From NCBI GenBank assembly GCA_021828605.1, contig JAJZEG010000243.1, positions 1 to 8,884 of the forward strand: a stretch of 8,884 nucleotides of DNA, in the 5' to 3' direction. The DNA comes from Pseudomonadota bacterium. GTDB taxonomy: Bacteria > Pseudomonadota > Alphaproteobacteria > Acetobacterales > Acetobacteraceae. Position numbers and translations under genes: made by a program. Shown in pieces: positions 1 to 5,393 of this stretch; position 1 is the first letter of the stretch; every line of letters begins with the position of its first letter. The notes under the pieces were generated by a model. That model had not been told where the DNA came from. It was given only the letters and a program-made list of their open reading frames with translations, and did no database searches.

Positions 1-505
1 CCAATCGGGCCACCGCCTCGCGGTCGCCGACATCGGCGGGTGTCACATGCAGCGCCAGCAAATGACCGAGCGTATCGACGGCGAGGTGGACCTTCGACCC
101 GCGCTTGCGTTTAGCGCCATCATAGCCAGCACGCTGGCCGCTCTCCGGTGTCGAACGCAGCGTGCGGCTGTCGATCACCGCAGCACTCGGCTCCTCCTTG
201 CGGCCCGCCGCCACACGCAGCAGAGCGCGCAGATCTTGAGCCAGGGTCTCGAAGCATCCCGCCGCCAGCCAGCGCTGCGACTGTTGGTAGACCGCAGACC
301 AGGGCGGAAAATCATTCGGCATCGCGCGCCAGGCAATCCCGTAGCGGATCACGTAGCGCAGCGCGTTGAACAACTCCCGCAGCGAATGCTCCCGCTGCGG
401 AGCGTTCTCGGTCATCAACGTGAGGTACGGGACAACCAGCGACCATTCGTCATCACTGACGTCAGACGGATACGGCTTGCGGCGGACCAGGGTGTGAGAG
501 CACAT
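1..505 (-). CDS. IS5-family transposase, N-terminal part
   Basis: DDE transposase that cuts and joins the ends of its own insertion sequence. The visible 168 residues begin MCSHTLVRRKPYPSDVSDDE, followed by the IS5/IS427-type N-terminal region with EWSLVVPYL, a Y-V-I-R-Y-G-I-A-W-R segment around residues 51-60 and P-P-W-S around 67-70. The first catalytic aspartate is D112 in VIDSRTL. The second is probably D161 in TPADVGDRE; the catalytic glutamate would lie beyond the left edge. The ATG at 505 has GGAG four bases upstream. The frame is open to the window edge with no stop or frameshift, so this half looks intact. It sits inside an interrupted excisionase-like gene. Family assignment is firm; the subgroup is less so. 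Confidence 0.9.
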   Translation of the reverse strand, partial: MCSHTLVRRKPYPSDVSDDEWSLVVPYLTLMTENAPQREHSLRELFNALRYVIRYGIAWRAMPNDFPPWSAVYQQSQRWLAAGCFETLAQDLRALLRVAAGRKEEPSAAVIDSRTLRSTPESGQRAGYDGAKRKRGSKVHLAVDTLGHLLALHVTPADVGDREAVARL

Positions 506-550
506 CCAACTCCATTAGACCGCCACTCCGTCCAAGTACATAACACCCTC
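1..550 (-). mobile_element. IS5-family (IS427-like) insertion sequence, partial
   Basis: Only one end of the element is in the window; the rest lies beyond the left edge. The end near 550 is inferred. An excisionase-like reading frame entering from the right stops matching its family at this point. The minus strand there reads CTA then GAGGGTGTTATGTACTTGG, compatible with insertion at a TA (or CTAG) target, as known for the IS427 group. The transposase start lies about 45 bases inside this end, a normal distance for IS5-family elements. The other terminal inverted repeat is not visible, so the exact boundary and target duplication are unproven. Confidence 0.75.
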
Positions 551-635
551 TAGGAGAAACTGGGTAGCCCGCCATCGTCAAAGCCTTTGCGGCGTCGGGG
601 CGCTTGAGCCGTGCATTCGGGTCAGTCGGTATCAT
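551..635 (-). pseudogene. Excisionase-like (AlpA/HTH type) gene, cut by IS
   Basis: About 28 codons of a small DNA-binding gene are left, starting MIPTDPNARLKRPDAAKALT and continuing MAGYPVSP. This resembles the N-terminus of short AlpA/MerR-like helix-turn-helix proteins encoded next to integrases, where such proteins act as directionality factors or regulators. The ATG at 635 has AGGAAAG eight bases upstream, so the 5' end looks functional. Past codon 28 the frame enters the IS terminus and reads unrelated residues until a stop at 462. A second, perfect AGGAGG lies on the minus strand at 669-664, 28 bases before the ATG and too far to serve it. The gene follows the integrase on the same strand after a 61-base gap, consistent with one transcript. 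The 3' remainder should lie left of the IS. Excisionase identity rests on a short segment plus context. Confidence 0.6.
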
Positions 636-696
636 CGTCACTTTCCTGTGTTTGTTCGATATACCTCCTCTAATTACAAATCTTACCCCGAAAAAA

Positions 697-1971
697 TCAA
701 ATTGATGCCTGAAACCTATCCAGCGGCTCCGGCTGCGCGCCACCCATTAACGACTGAATTTCGTTTGCAATCGTATCCGCCGCGGCGAGCAACGCAGCGT
801 CGGCGAAATGCATATACCGGCCCGTGACCGAGTGGCCTTTGTGCCCCACCAGCACGCCGATTGTCGGCTCGGACAAGCCGAGGTCGGCGCCGAGCGAGAC
901 GAACGAATGCCGAAATACATTCGGCGTGACGTCGCGCGGAACGCCTCCGCTCGCAAGAATTTTCCGGACAAATTTTTTAAAGCCGGACATGATCCCATTT
1001 CCGCGCGAAGCGGAAAAGACAAGCCCATCCGCATTTGTGCGTGGGAGACGGCAAAGGATCTCGCACGCGGCGGTCGAAAGCGACCGCATCGATTCGCCGG
1101 TCTTGGTGTCCGGGAGCAGCGCAGTCCGCCGGATGAGATCGACTTCGTTCCAACGGAGAGACAATGCCTCGCCGGAGCGCCACCCGGTCATGAGAAGAAA
1201 CTCTAGGCAATCGATCGCCGGTGGCCAGATGTCGGCTACTTTGCTGAGGTGGAGGCCGTTGCGAACGAACGCGTACTCCTCGTGCGCTAGGCGCCGCTTT
1301 CGTTTGCCTTCAGCAAATTTACGAACCCGGTGTGCGGGATTGTCATCGCGAAACTTCTGGTCGATGGCGTAACTGAAAATCGCTCCCGCAAGTCCAACAG
1401 TGCGTGTTGCCGTCCCGCGGCCGCCCGTGACTCTCGATATACCTCGAGGCCGAGTCCTAGTCTGGCAAGCCGTCTTTCCCTCAGCAATCGCATGCATCAT
1501 CTGCTCGATATCGCGTTTCGTTACGGCGCGGACGGCGAGTTGGCCAATGAGCGGAATGATGTGACCATGGATGCGCCCACGGTCTGAGACAAGCGTTAAC
1601 GGTTTCTTAGGCCTACCGCCTCTGACAAGGATTTTTCCCGCCTCGGCATCCGCGAGGTATTGTTCGCAAAGCGCCTTTACCGTAATGGCCGCCCGCAATG
1701 CCCGTTTGTCGGCGGCAGGATCCGCTCCTGTGACGATCTCGCCCAGTAGCCGCACAGCTTCGGCACGCGCGGTGTCAGGTGTCCATGGCGCGCCGTGTCG
1801 GCCGATCGTATGCCACCTCTGACGGCCTTCGACCGTGCGAAACTTCAGGATATATGCCACTGCAGAGCCCTGGCACCGAGCCCCGAAGCCGTGAACGGCA
1901 CCATCCCAAGCGATCTGCCCTGGTAACAATGCTCTGATCTCGCGAAGCCCAATTCGCCGCCGTTCCGTCAT
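697..1971 (-). CDS. Tyrosine-recombinase integrase of an integrative element
   Basis: Site-specific recombinase of 424 residues that inserts and excises its element at the neighbouring tRNA attachment site. The N-terminal ~90 residues resemble the DUF4102-type arm-binding domain; a core-binding region (about 95-215) and a C-terminal catalytic domain (about 225-410) follow. Visible catalytic residues are R265 in TGWRSGEAL, K290 in DTKTGE, R354 in NVFRHSF, H377 in LVGHKGH and the nucleophile Y386 in GRYMH. The box II histidine (HxxR) is N351 here, codon AAT. The ATG at 1971 was chosen because GGAG lies ten bases upstream and the protein then begins MTERRRIGLREIRALL, which fits the family. The frame could open 45 codons earlier at 2106, but those residues are not integrase-like. 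The C-terminus is intact. No frameshift is seen; whether the H-to-N change lowers activity cannot be read from sequence. Confidence 0.93.
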   Translation of the reverse strand: MTERRRIGLREIRALLPGQIAWDGAVHGFGARCQGSAVAYILKFRTVEGRQRWHTIGRHGAPWTPDTARAEAVRLLGEIVTGADPAADKRALRAAITVKALCEQYLADAEAGKILVRGGRPKKPLTLVSDRGRIHGHIIPLIGQLAVRAVTKRDIEQMMHAIAEGKTACQTRTRPRGISRVTGGRGTATRTVGLAGAIFSYAIDQKFRDDNPAHRVRKFAEGKRKRRLAHEEYAFVRNGLHLSKVADIWPPAIDCLEFLLMTGWRSGEALSLRWNEVDLIRRTALLPDTKTGESMRSLSTAACEILCRLPRTNADGLVFSASRGNGIMSGFKKFVRKILASGGVPRDVTPNVFRHSFVSLGADLGLSEPTIGVLVGHKGHSVTGRYMHFADAALLAAADTIANEIQSLMGGAQPEPLDRFQASI

Positions 1972-2003
1972 TTGAACATCACTCCAATTCGGGTTCCGAA
2001 GTT

Positions 2004-2023
2004 TAGCTACCAGATAGCTACCA
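2004..2023. repeat. Two 9-bp direct repeats, 11-bp period
   Basis: TAGCTACCA occurs at 2004-2012 and again at 2015-2023, separated by GA. The 11-bp period puts both copies on the same face of the helix, as in tandem binding sites for integrase arm domains or excisionases. They lie 33 bases upstream of the integrase start codon and about 110 bases from the tRNA-derived attachment site. The binding role is inferred; the repeats themselves are seen directly. Confidence 0.6.
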
Positions 2024-2056
2024 TATTTCTTCACATCCCGACAACCAGCCGCGAGC

Positions 2057-2084
2057 ATTATCAACAACAAGCTATTGATATTAA
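2057..2084 (-). promoter_or_regulatory. Possible integrase promoter
   Basis: On the minus strand TTAATA (2084-2079) is followed after 16 bases by GATAAT (2062-2057), a reasonable -35/-10 pair. It would place the transcript start near 2050 and leave a leader of about 80 bases before the integrase ATG. The -35 lies inside the 18-bp palindrome, so a protein binding there could repress the gene. The match is modest and unsupported by other data. Confidence 0.35.
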
Positions 2085-2091
2085 TATCAAT
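2074..2091. promoter_or_regulatory. 18-bp perfect palindrome, probable operator
   Basis: ATTGATATTAATATCAAT is perfectly self-complementary. It overlaps a second 12-bp palindrome, TATCAATTGATA (2085-2096), and another TTATCAA lies at 2058-2064. The hexamer TTGATA/TATCAA thus appears four times within 40 bases, in both orientations. The cluster sits between the integrase gene and the attachment site and overlaps the likely integrase promoter. That is where a repressor, integrase or excisionase would bind. Which protein binds is unknown. Confidence 0.5.
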
Positions 2092-2135
2092 TGATAAAGA
2101 AAACAAAGCTCCTCAAACAAAATCTAGGACAGTAA

Positions 2136-2186
2136 CTCGCCTTCACACGGCGAGGGTCACAGGTTCAATCCCTGTCGCACCCACCA
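2136..2186 (+). tRNA. tRNA-Val(CAC) 3' fragment, attachment site
   Basis: The segment folds as the 3' part of a tRNA. The anticodon stem is TCGCC/GGCGA (2137-2141 with 2149-2153) around loop TTCACAC, giving anticodon CAC at 2144-2146. A five-base variable loop follows, then the T arm ACAGG-TTCAATC-CCTGT (2159-2175), the 3' acceptor strand CGCACCC (2176-2182), discriminator A and an encoded CCA. No acceptor 5' strand or D arm precedes it; upstream sequence is A+T-rich and unrelated. It therefore cannot make a tRNA. It is most simply the duplicated 3' end formed when an integrase uses a tRNA gene as target. By that logic the element lies to its left and the chromosomal flank to its right, with the intact tRNA-Val beyond the left edge. 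Confidence 0.82.
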
Positions 2187-2277
2187 GGGTTTTCAATTGG
2201 TTATGGATTTGCAGAATTCGAGCGGCGCATTGCTCGCACGAAAAGCTTGTTGTTGCGAATTATAAAAACTTGAGGTC

Positions 2278-2307
2278 TTAAAAACAGTATGTTATTTTAT
2301 GTATAAT
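2278..2307 (+). promoter_or_regulatory. Likely promoter of the three-gene cassette
   Basis: A perfect TATAAT (2302-2307) lies 23 bases before the first start codon of the cassette. A weak -35 candidate, TTAAAA (2278-2283), precedes it by 18 bases; a better hexamer, TTGAGG (2270-2275), is too far away (26 bases). The surrounding A+T-rich context fits a sigma-70-type promoter. The short leader contains AGGG eight bases before the GTG start. Confidence 0.5.
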
Positions 2308-2330
2308 TTTTAATTCGAAGGGAATAAAAC

Positions 2331-2675
2331 GTGGATCGAGCCGAATTCGCCGCAAATGAGCATCCTTTGCAACCGACGCCTGAGGAGGCCAAAGACCTCA
2401 TCCCCCTCCAAGTTCCTGCATATTGGGCGAGCATGTTTCACACCAATGTGGTGGGCAACGATGCCATATTGCTGGTCTCGACGCCCCGGCTTTCCGTATC
2501 GCGGTCAACTGGCGCGCCTACACGGTGGGCGATGCAGCAGCCGGTCTGTGCATTGCAGATGAGCATGTCGGCGATCAAAGAGCTTTCAACATTGTTGGGT
2601 GATTTGGTTGCCAGGTTTGAGTCAGAGAATGGTGAAATCTTAGCCGTCTCGAAATTGGGCGAAGCAAAAGAGTGA
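2331..2675 (+). CDS. DUF3467-like small protein (cassette gene 1)
   Basis: A 114-residue soluble protein with no signal peptide or membrane segment. Residues ~28-105 resemble DUF3467: a strand-rich part (YWASMFHTNVVG, then DAILLVSTPRLSV) followed by a segment like the family's C-terminal half, with PVCALQMSMSAIKEL at 71-85 and a helix ending ARFESENGEI at 94-103. The function of DUF3467 is not known. The start is GTG with AGGG eight bases upstream; no in-frame ATG lies upstream. Its stop overlaps the next gene's start in a GTGA motif, so translation is probably coupled. This is the first gene of a three-gene unit with its own promoter-like TATAAT. The assignment is by pattern recognition only. 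An unrelated uncharacterised family remains possible. Confidence 0.6.
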   Translation: MDRAEFAANEHPLQPTPEEAKDLIPLQVPAYWASMFHTNVVGNDAILLVSTPRLSVSRSTGAPTRWAMQQPVCALQMSMSAIKELSTLLGDLVARFESENGEILAVSKLGEAKE

Positions 2676-3016
2676 GTGATTTTAAGGTCATTCAGACGAA
2701 TATATTGCCTGATATAAAAGAAATCAGGCTTTATCCGGAAACGATTGATCATATTAACGAACAACACCCAGAAGTACCCGTTCATTTGCCGCTGATGGTT
2801 GATGCGATCGAAAATACGATCGTAAATCCCACTCACATTGAATCGAGTCACAGTAACGCCTATGTGTTTGTAGATACGGGTTCGACCAACGGTTCGGGTG
2901 ATCCGCTTCGCGTCCCGGTAAAAATCGTTGGGGACTATTCTGCGCGCGTTCGAACCGCGTATTTTGCGTCAAGCAACTCGACCGCTAATGTGATTTGGAC
3001 CCGTGGTGATGAGTGA
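2672..3016 (+). CDS. Putative PBECR-like nuclease-fold protein (gene 2)
   Basis: A 114-residue protein of the type with an H-I-x3-H-P-E motif near the start (HINEQHPE, residues 27-34), a helix ending in an asparagine-proline turn (NTIVNPTHIESS, 48-59), a central strand (NAYVFVD), a basic strand VPVKIV (81-86) and a last T-A-Y...V-I-W segment (105-109 is ANVIW). This layout resembles phage-type Barnase-EndoU-ColicinE5/RelE-like (PBECR) nuclease families, in which H, K, S and T residues are often catalytic. Candidate active residues would be H27, H32, K84 and T95. The GTG start overlaps the previous stop by four bases, and the stop overlaps the next start. No signal peptide. If the family call is right, the protein could be the effector of a toxin-antitoxin-like set. 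RNase activity is inference only. Confidence 0.5.
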   Translation: MSDFKVIQTNILPDIKEIRLYPETIDHINEQHPEVPVHLPLMVDAIENTIVNPTHIESSHSNAYVFVDTGSTNGSGDPLRVPVKIVGDYSARVRTAYFASSNSTANVIWTRGDE

Positions 3017-3314
3017 TTCTCGTTCACTTTCTTATGTTTACGACTCTGGGGCCGATGTTTTGTATCTGCATTCGCGGCAGTCGGTAGCGGTGCGTGGCGT
3101 TGAAGATAGCGCCGGGCTGGTTTGGCGGTACGGACATGACGGGACGGTGATCGGGATGACCGCCGTCGATTTTCGTGATGGCTGGCTCGACAAAAAAGCG
3201 CAATTGGTCGACGAAATTTCCAGCCATTTCAGCGTCAGTATCGAGCAGGCGACGGATGCGGTTGATCGAGCCGCCTCTGATGCGACCGGGGAACCAATCG
3301 GCGAACGCAACTGA
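3009..3314 (+). CDS. DUF2283 family protein (cassette gene 3)
   Basis: A 101-residue protein. Its first ~58 residues match the DUF2283 pattern: YDSGADVLYLH (11-21), an acidic strand around VEDSAGLVW (31-39), then a D-G turn and VIGMTAVDF (47-55). The remaining ~40 residues are a predicted helical tail not needed for the domain. DUF2283 proteins are small, of unknown biochemical role, and are often found beside small RelE-like or DUF4258 proteins, where an antitoxin role has been suggested. The ATG at 3009 overlaps the previous gene by eight bases. GTG codons at 3003 and 3006 are in frame and could also serve. A weak GGA (2997-2999) is the only ribosome-site candidate, so coupling to gene 2 is likely. 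No terminator is seen after the stop. Confidence 0.75.
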   Translation: MSDSRSLSYVYDSGADVLYLHSRQSVAVRGVEDSAGLVWRYGHDGTVIGMTAVDFRDGWLDKKAQLVDEISSHFSVSIEQATDAVDRAASDATGEPIGERN

Positions 3315-3366
3315 TAGACGCTGCGCTTAGGATAAAGGGGGATGACCGGCGAGGCCAACATCAGAT

Positions 3367-3382
3367 CAAATGAAGTCATTTG
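3367..3382. repeat. 16-bp near-palindrome
   Basis: CAAATGA and TCATTTG are perfect inverted arms of seven bases around a two-base centre (AG). The loop is too small for a normal RNA hairpin and no T-run follows, so a terminator is unlikely; a protein-binding site is possible. It lies in the 214-base gap between the convergent ends of the DUF2283 gene and the peroxiredoxin, where no credible gene was found. Confidence 0.35.
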
Positions 3383-3528
3383 CTTGGATGTTCCCCGCGA
3401 AACGAACAGTTAGAGTATCCGTTGTTCGTGAACCAAAGGGACACTAAGAAATTCAATGCTTTAAGAGAGGGCTCCACCGTGCCAGAGCGGGTAGAGATCG
3501 CCTCTTTGTTAAGTGATTCAAGGGCCGA

Positions 3529-4152
3529 TCAATCAGCCTTTTTCGGCTGCATATTCTGCACGACCGCCAGTGAATGTGTGACGTGTTGGACGGGCGAGAT
3601 ATGATTTTGGGTGCTGGACATCGATGCTGCGATTTTGCCGTTGCGGCTGATCACGAAGGTTGTGCGCGCGAAAAAACCGTGGGTGATGGGCTGGCCGTGG
3701 ATGGTGGTGGCCCCTTGCTGCGGCGGATATAATTTGACGCCGTATTGGGCGCCGATGGAACCGGTGGGGTCGGATGCGATTGGGAACTGGCCGGCACAGA
3801 ATTTCGGGTCGATTTCGAATTTGTTGAGGAGAGAAATTGAATTTTCCGATATGCCGAGGATGGTCGCACCCGCTTTGGTGAACTGGGCCTTGCGGGTTGA
3901 AAAGGTGTGCGCTTCAAGGTCGCAGCCGCTGGTATAGGCGGCGGGGAAAAAATACAACACGACCGGGCCTTTGGCGAGCGCCTGTTTCAGCGAGAAGGTA
4001 TAATCATGGCCCGCGAGGGTGGCGGGGGCGGTGAAATCAGGGGCTTTTGTGCCAGGCTTCAGCATCGTTGTCGGCGGCGAAGCCGCTAAGGCGGGTATCG
4101 CGATGACGGCGATTATCATACTGATTAAGGGCCGGATCCAAGCCTTATTCAT
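3529..4152 (-). CDS. Exported AhpC/TSA-type (BCP-like) peroxiredoxin
   Basis: A thiol peroxidase that reduces hydrogen peroxide or organic peroxides, here probably in the periplasm. The 207 residues start with a signal peptide: K3, R7, a hydrophobic run about 9-20, and cleavage after ALA at 21-23. The thioredoxin-fold core follows. It carries the peroxidatic motif P-x3-T-x2-C as PAAYTSGC, with C77 as the active cysteine and R163 (FARTTFV) as the probable catalytic arginine. Bacterioferritin-comigratory proteins often have a resolving cysteine five residues on; here that position is H82, and the only other cysteine is C119. The enzyme may thus be 1-Cys or use an atypical partner. The ATG at 4152 has GAGGGAG about seven bases upstream. 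It is transcribed alone; a perfect inverted repeat lies 42 bases upstream and could be its operator. Confidence 0.85.
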   Translation of the reverse strand: MNKAWIRPLISMIIAVIAIPALAASPPTTMLKPGTKAPDFTAPATLAGHDYTFSLKQALAKGPVVLYFFPAAYTSGCDLEAHTFSTRKAQFTKAGATILGISENSISLLNKFEIDPKFCAGQFPIASDPTGSIGAQYGVKLYPPQQGATTIHGQPITHGFFARTTFVISRNGKIAASMSSTQNHISPVQHVTHSLAVVQNMQPKKAD

Positions 4153-4193
4153 CGAAAAACTCCCTCTATTGTCCGAGCCACTGACGCGACATT

Positions 4194-4224
4194 AGAGTGT
4201 TTCTCACAGGATGAGAAACACTCT
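4194..4224. terminator. 13-bp perfect inverted repeat: terminator, operator or IS scar
   Basis: AGAGTGTTTCTCA (4194-4206) and TGAGAAACACTCT (4212-4224) are perfect inverted arms around the five-base loop CAGGA. RNA from either strand would form a stable hairpin, and the site lies about 75 bases past the mdh stop, a fair place for a terminator. However, neither strand has the T-run of a classic intrinsic terminator. The site is also 42 bases upstream of the peroxiredoxin start, so an operator for that gene is an alternative. The arms also look like short IS-type ends, so a deletion scar or miniature element is a third option. Confidence 0.5.
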
Positions 4225-4300
4225 GCTCATTTTCGGCGAACAATTTCAATCATCTGACGGTAATCTTGCGATTCCATTCCGAGGATTATTCTAAGATGCG

Positions 4301-5284
4301 TCAGCCCAGCAGGTGGGCGACGGCGTCGCGCTCTTCTTTGAGTTCGTTCAGGGTGAGGGCAAAACGTTCGGCGGCGAATTGATCCAAAGCGAGGCCCTGG
4401 ATGCGGGTAACTTTGCCGCCTTGGGTGGTCACCGGGACGCCGAACATGATGCCCTCGGGCACGCCGTAGCTGCCGTCCGACGCGATGGCCATGGACACCC
4501 ATTTGCCGTTTGAGCCGACGACCCAATCGCGCATTTGATCAATCGCGGCGTTCGCCGCTGAGGCCGCCGACGAGGCACCACGCGCTTCGATGACGGCGGC
4601 GCCGCGTTTGCCGACGGTGGGGATGAAGGTTTCGCGGTTCCAGGCTTCATCACCGATAACATCGGAAAGTTTGCGCCCTGCGGCGGTGGCGAAACGGTAA
4701 TCGGGGTACATGGTTGGCGAGTGATTGCCCCAAACCACCAGATTTTCGATATCCGCGACGGCCACATTCGCCTTGGTCGCGAGCATCGAGAGGGCGCGGT
4801 TATGATCGAGGCGGATCATTGCCGAGAAGCAATCGGGTGAGAGGTTGGGGGCGGATTTCATCGCGATATAGGCGTTGGTGTTGGCCGGATTGCCGACCAC
4901 CAGCACGCGCACGCTGGGTTTGGCGGCTTCGTTCAACGCGCGGCCTTGGACGGTGAAAATCTCGGCATTCGCGCCCAGCAGGTCTTTGCGCTCCATGCCC
5001 TTGCCGCGCGGGCGCGCACCAACCAGAAAGCCGATATCGATATCCTGGAAAGCGGCTTTGGGATCATCGGTGGCGAGCATGCCAGCCAAGGCCGGGAAAG
5101 CGCAATCTTCGAGTTCCATCATCACGCCTTTGAGCGCGCCTTGCATCGGCGGCAGATCGAGCAGATGCAGGATCACTGGCTGGTCGGGGCCGAGCAGCGC
5201 ACCGCTCGCGATGCGGAAAATCAGCGAATAGGCGATTTGGCCGGCAGCGCCGGTTACCGCGATACGAACGGGGGATTTGGCCAT
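4301..5284 (-). CDS. mdh: Malate dehydrogenase (NAD-type, MDH type 2)
   Basis: Cytosolic enzyme of the TCA cycle that oxidises malate to oxaloacetate with NAD. Its 327 residues are full length for the type 2 (Thermus-like) MDH group. The Rossmann-fold loop is G12-A-A-G15-Q-I at the N-terminus. Substrate-binding arginines are R93 and R99 in [21 protein letters not shown] (129-139) carries the cofactor/substrate asparagine, D160 and R163 lie in IRLDHNRA, and the catalytic histidine is H188 in [11 protein letters not shown]. All key residues are present. The ATG at 5284 has AAGGAG eight bases upstream. It is divergent from recX across 109 bases and stands alone; the sucC gene that often follows mdh in alphaproteobacteria is not here. 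A possible promoter lies at 5351-5323. Confidence 0.96.
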   Translation of the reverse strand: MAKSPVRIAVTGAAGQIAYSLIFRIASGALLGPDQPVILHLLDLPPMQGALKGVMMELEDCAFPALAGMLATDDPKAAFQDIDIGFLVGARPRGKGMERKDLLGANAEIFTVQGRALNEAAKPSVRVLVVGNPANTNAYIAMKSAPNLSPDCFSAMIRLDHNRALSMLATKANVAVADIENLVVWGNHSPTMYPDYRFATAAGRKLSDVIGDEAWNRETFIPTVGKRGAAVIEARGASSAASAANAAIDQMRDWVVGSNGKWVSMAIASDGSYGVPEGIMFGVPVTTQGGKVTRIQGLALDQFAAERFALTLNELKEERDAVAHLLG

Positions 5285-5322
5285 AGGGAGTTCTCCTTGA
5301 GCAGTCCGGTGATATTGGGGAT

Positions 5323-5351
5323 CGACTATGCCCCCTGGCTCAGCCGGTCAA
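5323..5351 (-). promoter_or_regulatory. Possible mdh promoter
   Basis: The minus strand shows TTGACC (5351-5346), five of six bases matching the -35 consensus, then 17 bases and a weak -10, TAGTCG (5328-5323). A start near 5316 would give an mdh leader of about 30 bases. The spacing is good but the -10 is poor. Confidence 0.35.
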
Positions 5352-5393
5352 GCAGGGGTTTCCGATAAAGCGCGCCCGTGGCAGGAAACCACG

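Larger units (their letters stand above)
1972..2330. other. Gene-free junction region, A+T-rich
   Basis: This stretch holds no credible coding sequence. From left to right it carries the tandem 9-bp repeats, a possible integrase promoter with overlapping palindromes, the tRNA-Val 3' fragment, and then about 110 bases of A+T-rich flank leading to the promoter of the three-gene cassette. A weak five-base-pair hairpin (CGAGC/GCTCG, near 2219-2236) was also seen after the tRNA fragment. The base composition differs visibly from the GC-rich core genes on the right. Confidence 0.7.

Noticed and set aside
47..553. Plus-strand open frame of 168 codons at the left edge
   Set aside because: It is the antisense of the IS5-family transposase, whose minus-strand frame has clear family motifs.
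462..743. Minus-strand 93-codon frame read as one gene
   Set aside because: Its N-terminal part lies over the integrase 3' end and its C-terminal part is the IS end; only codons from 635 to about 551 look like a gene.
2101..2186. A complete tRNA-Val gene
   Set aside because: No 5' acceptor strand or D arm can be found before the anticodon arm, so only a 3' fragment is present.
3380..3604. Plus-strand 74-codon frame past the cassette
   Set aside because: It runs into the peroxiredoxin 3' end antisense, has no ribosome site and no family resemblance.
4227..4277. 16-residue mini-frame MESQDYRQMIEIVRRK after mdh
   Set aside because: The residues look protein-like but there is no good ribosome site and the frame is too short to support a gene call.
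4302..4316. GCCCA/TGGGC hairpin at the mdh stop
   Set aside because: Only five base pairs, inside the coding end, and no T-run; not a terminator.
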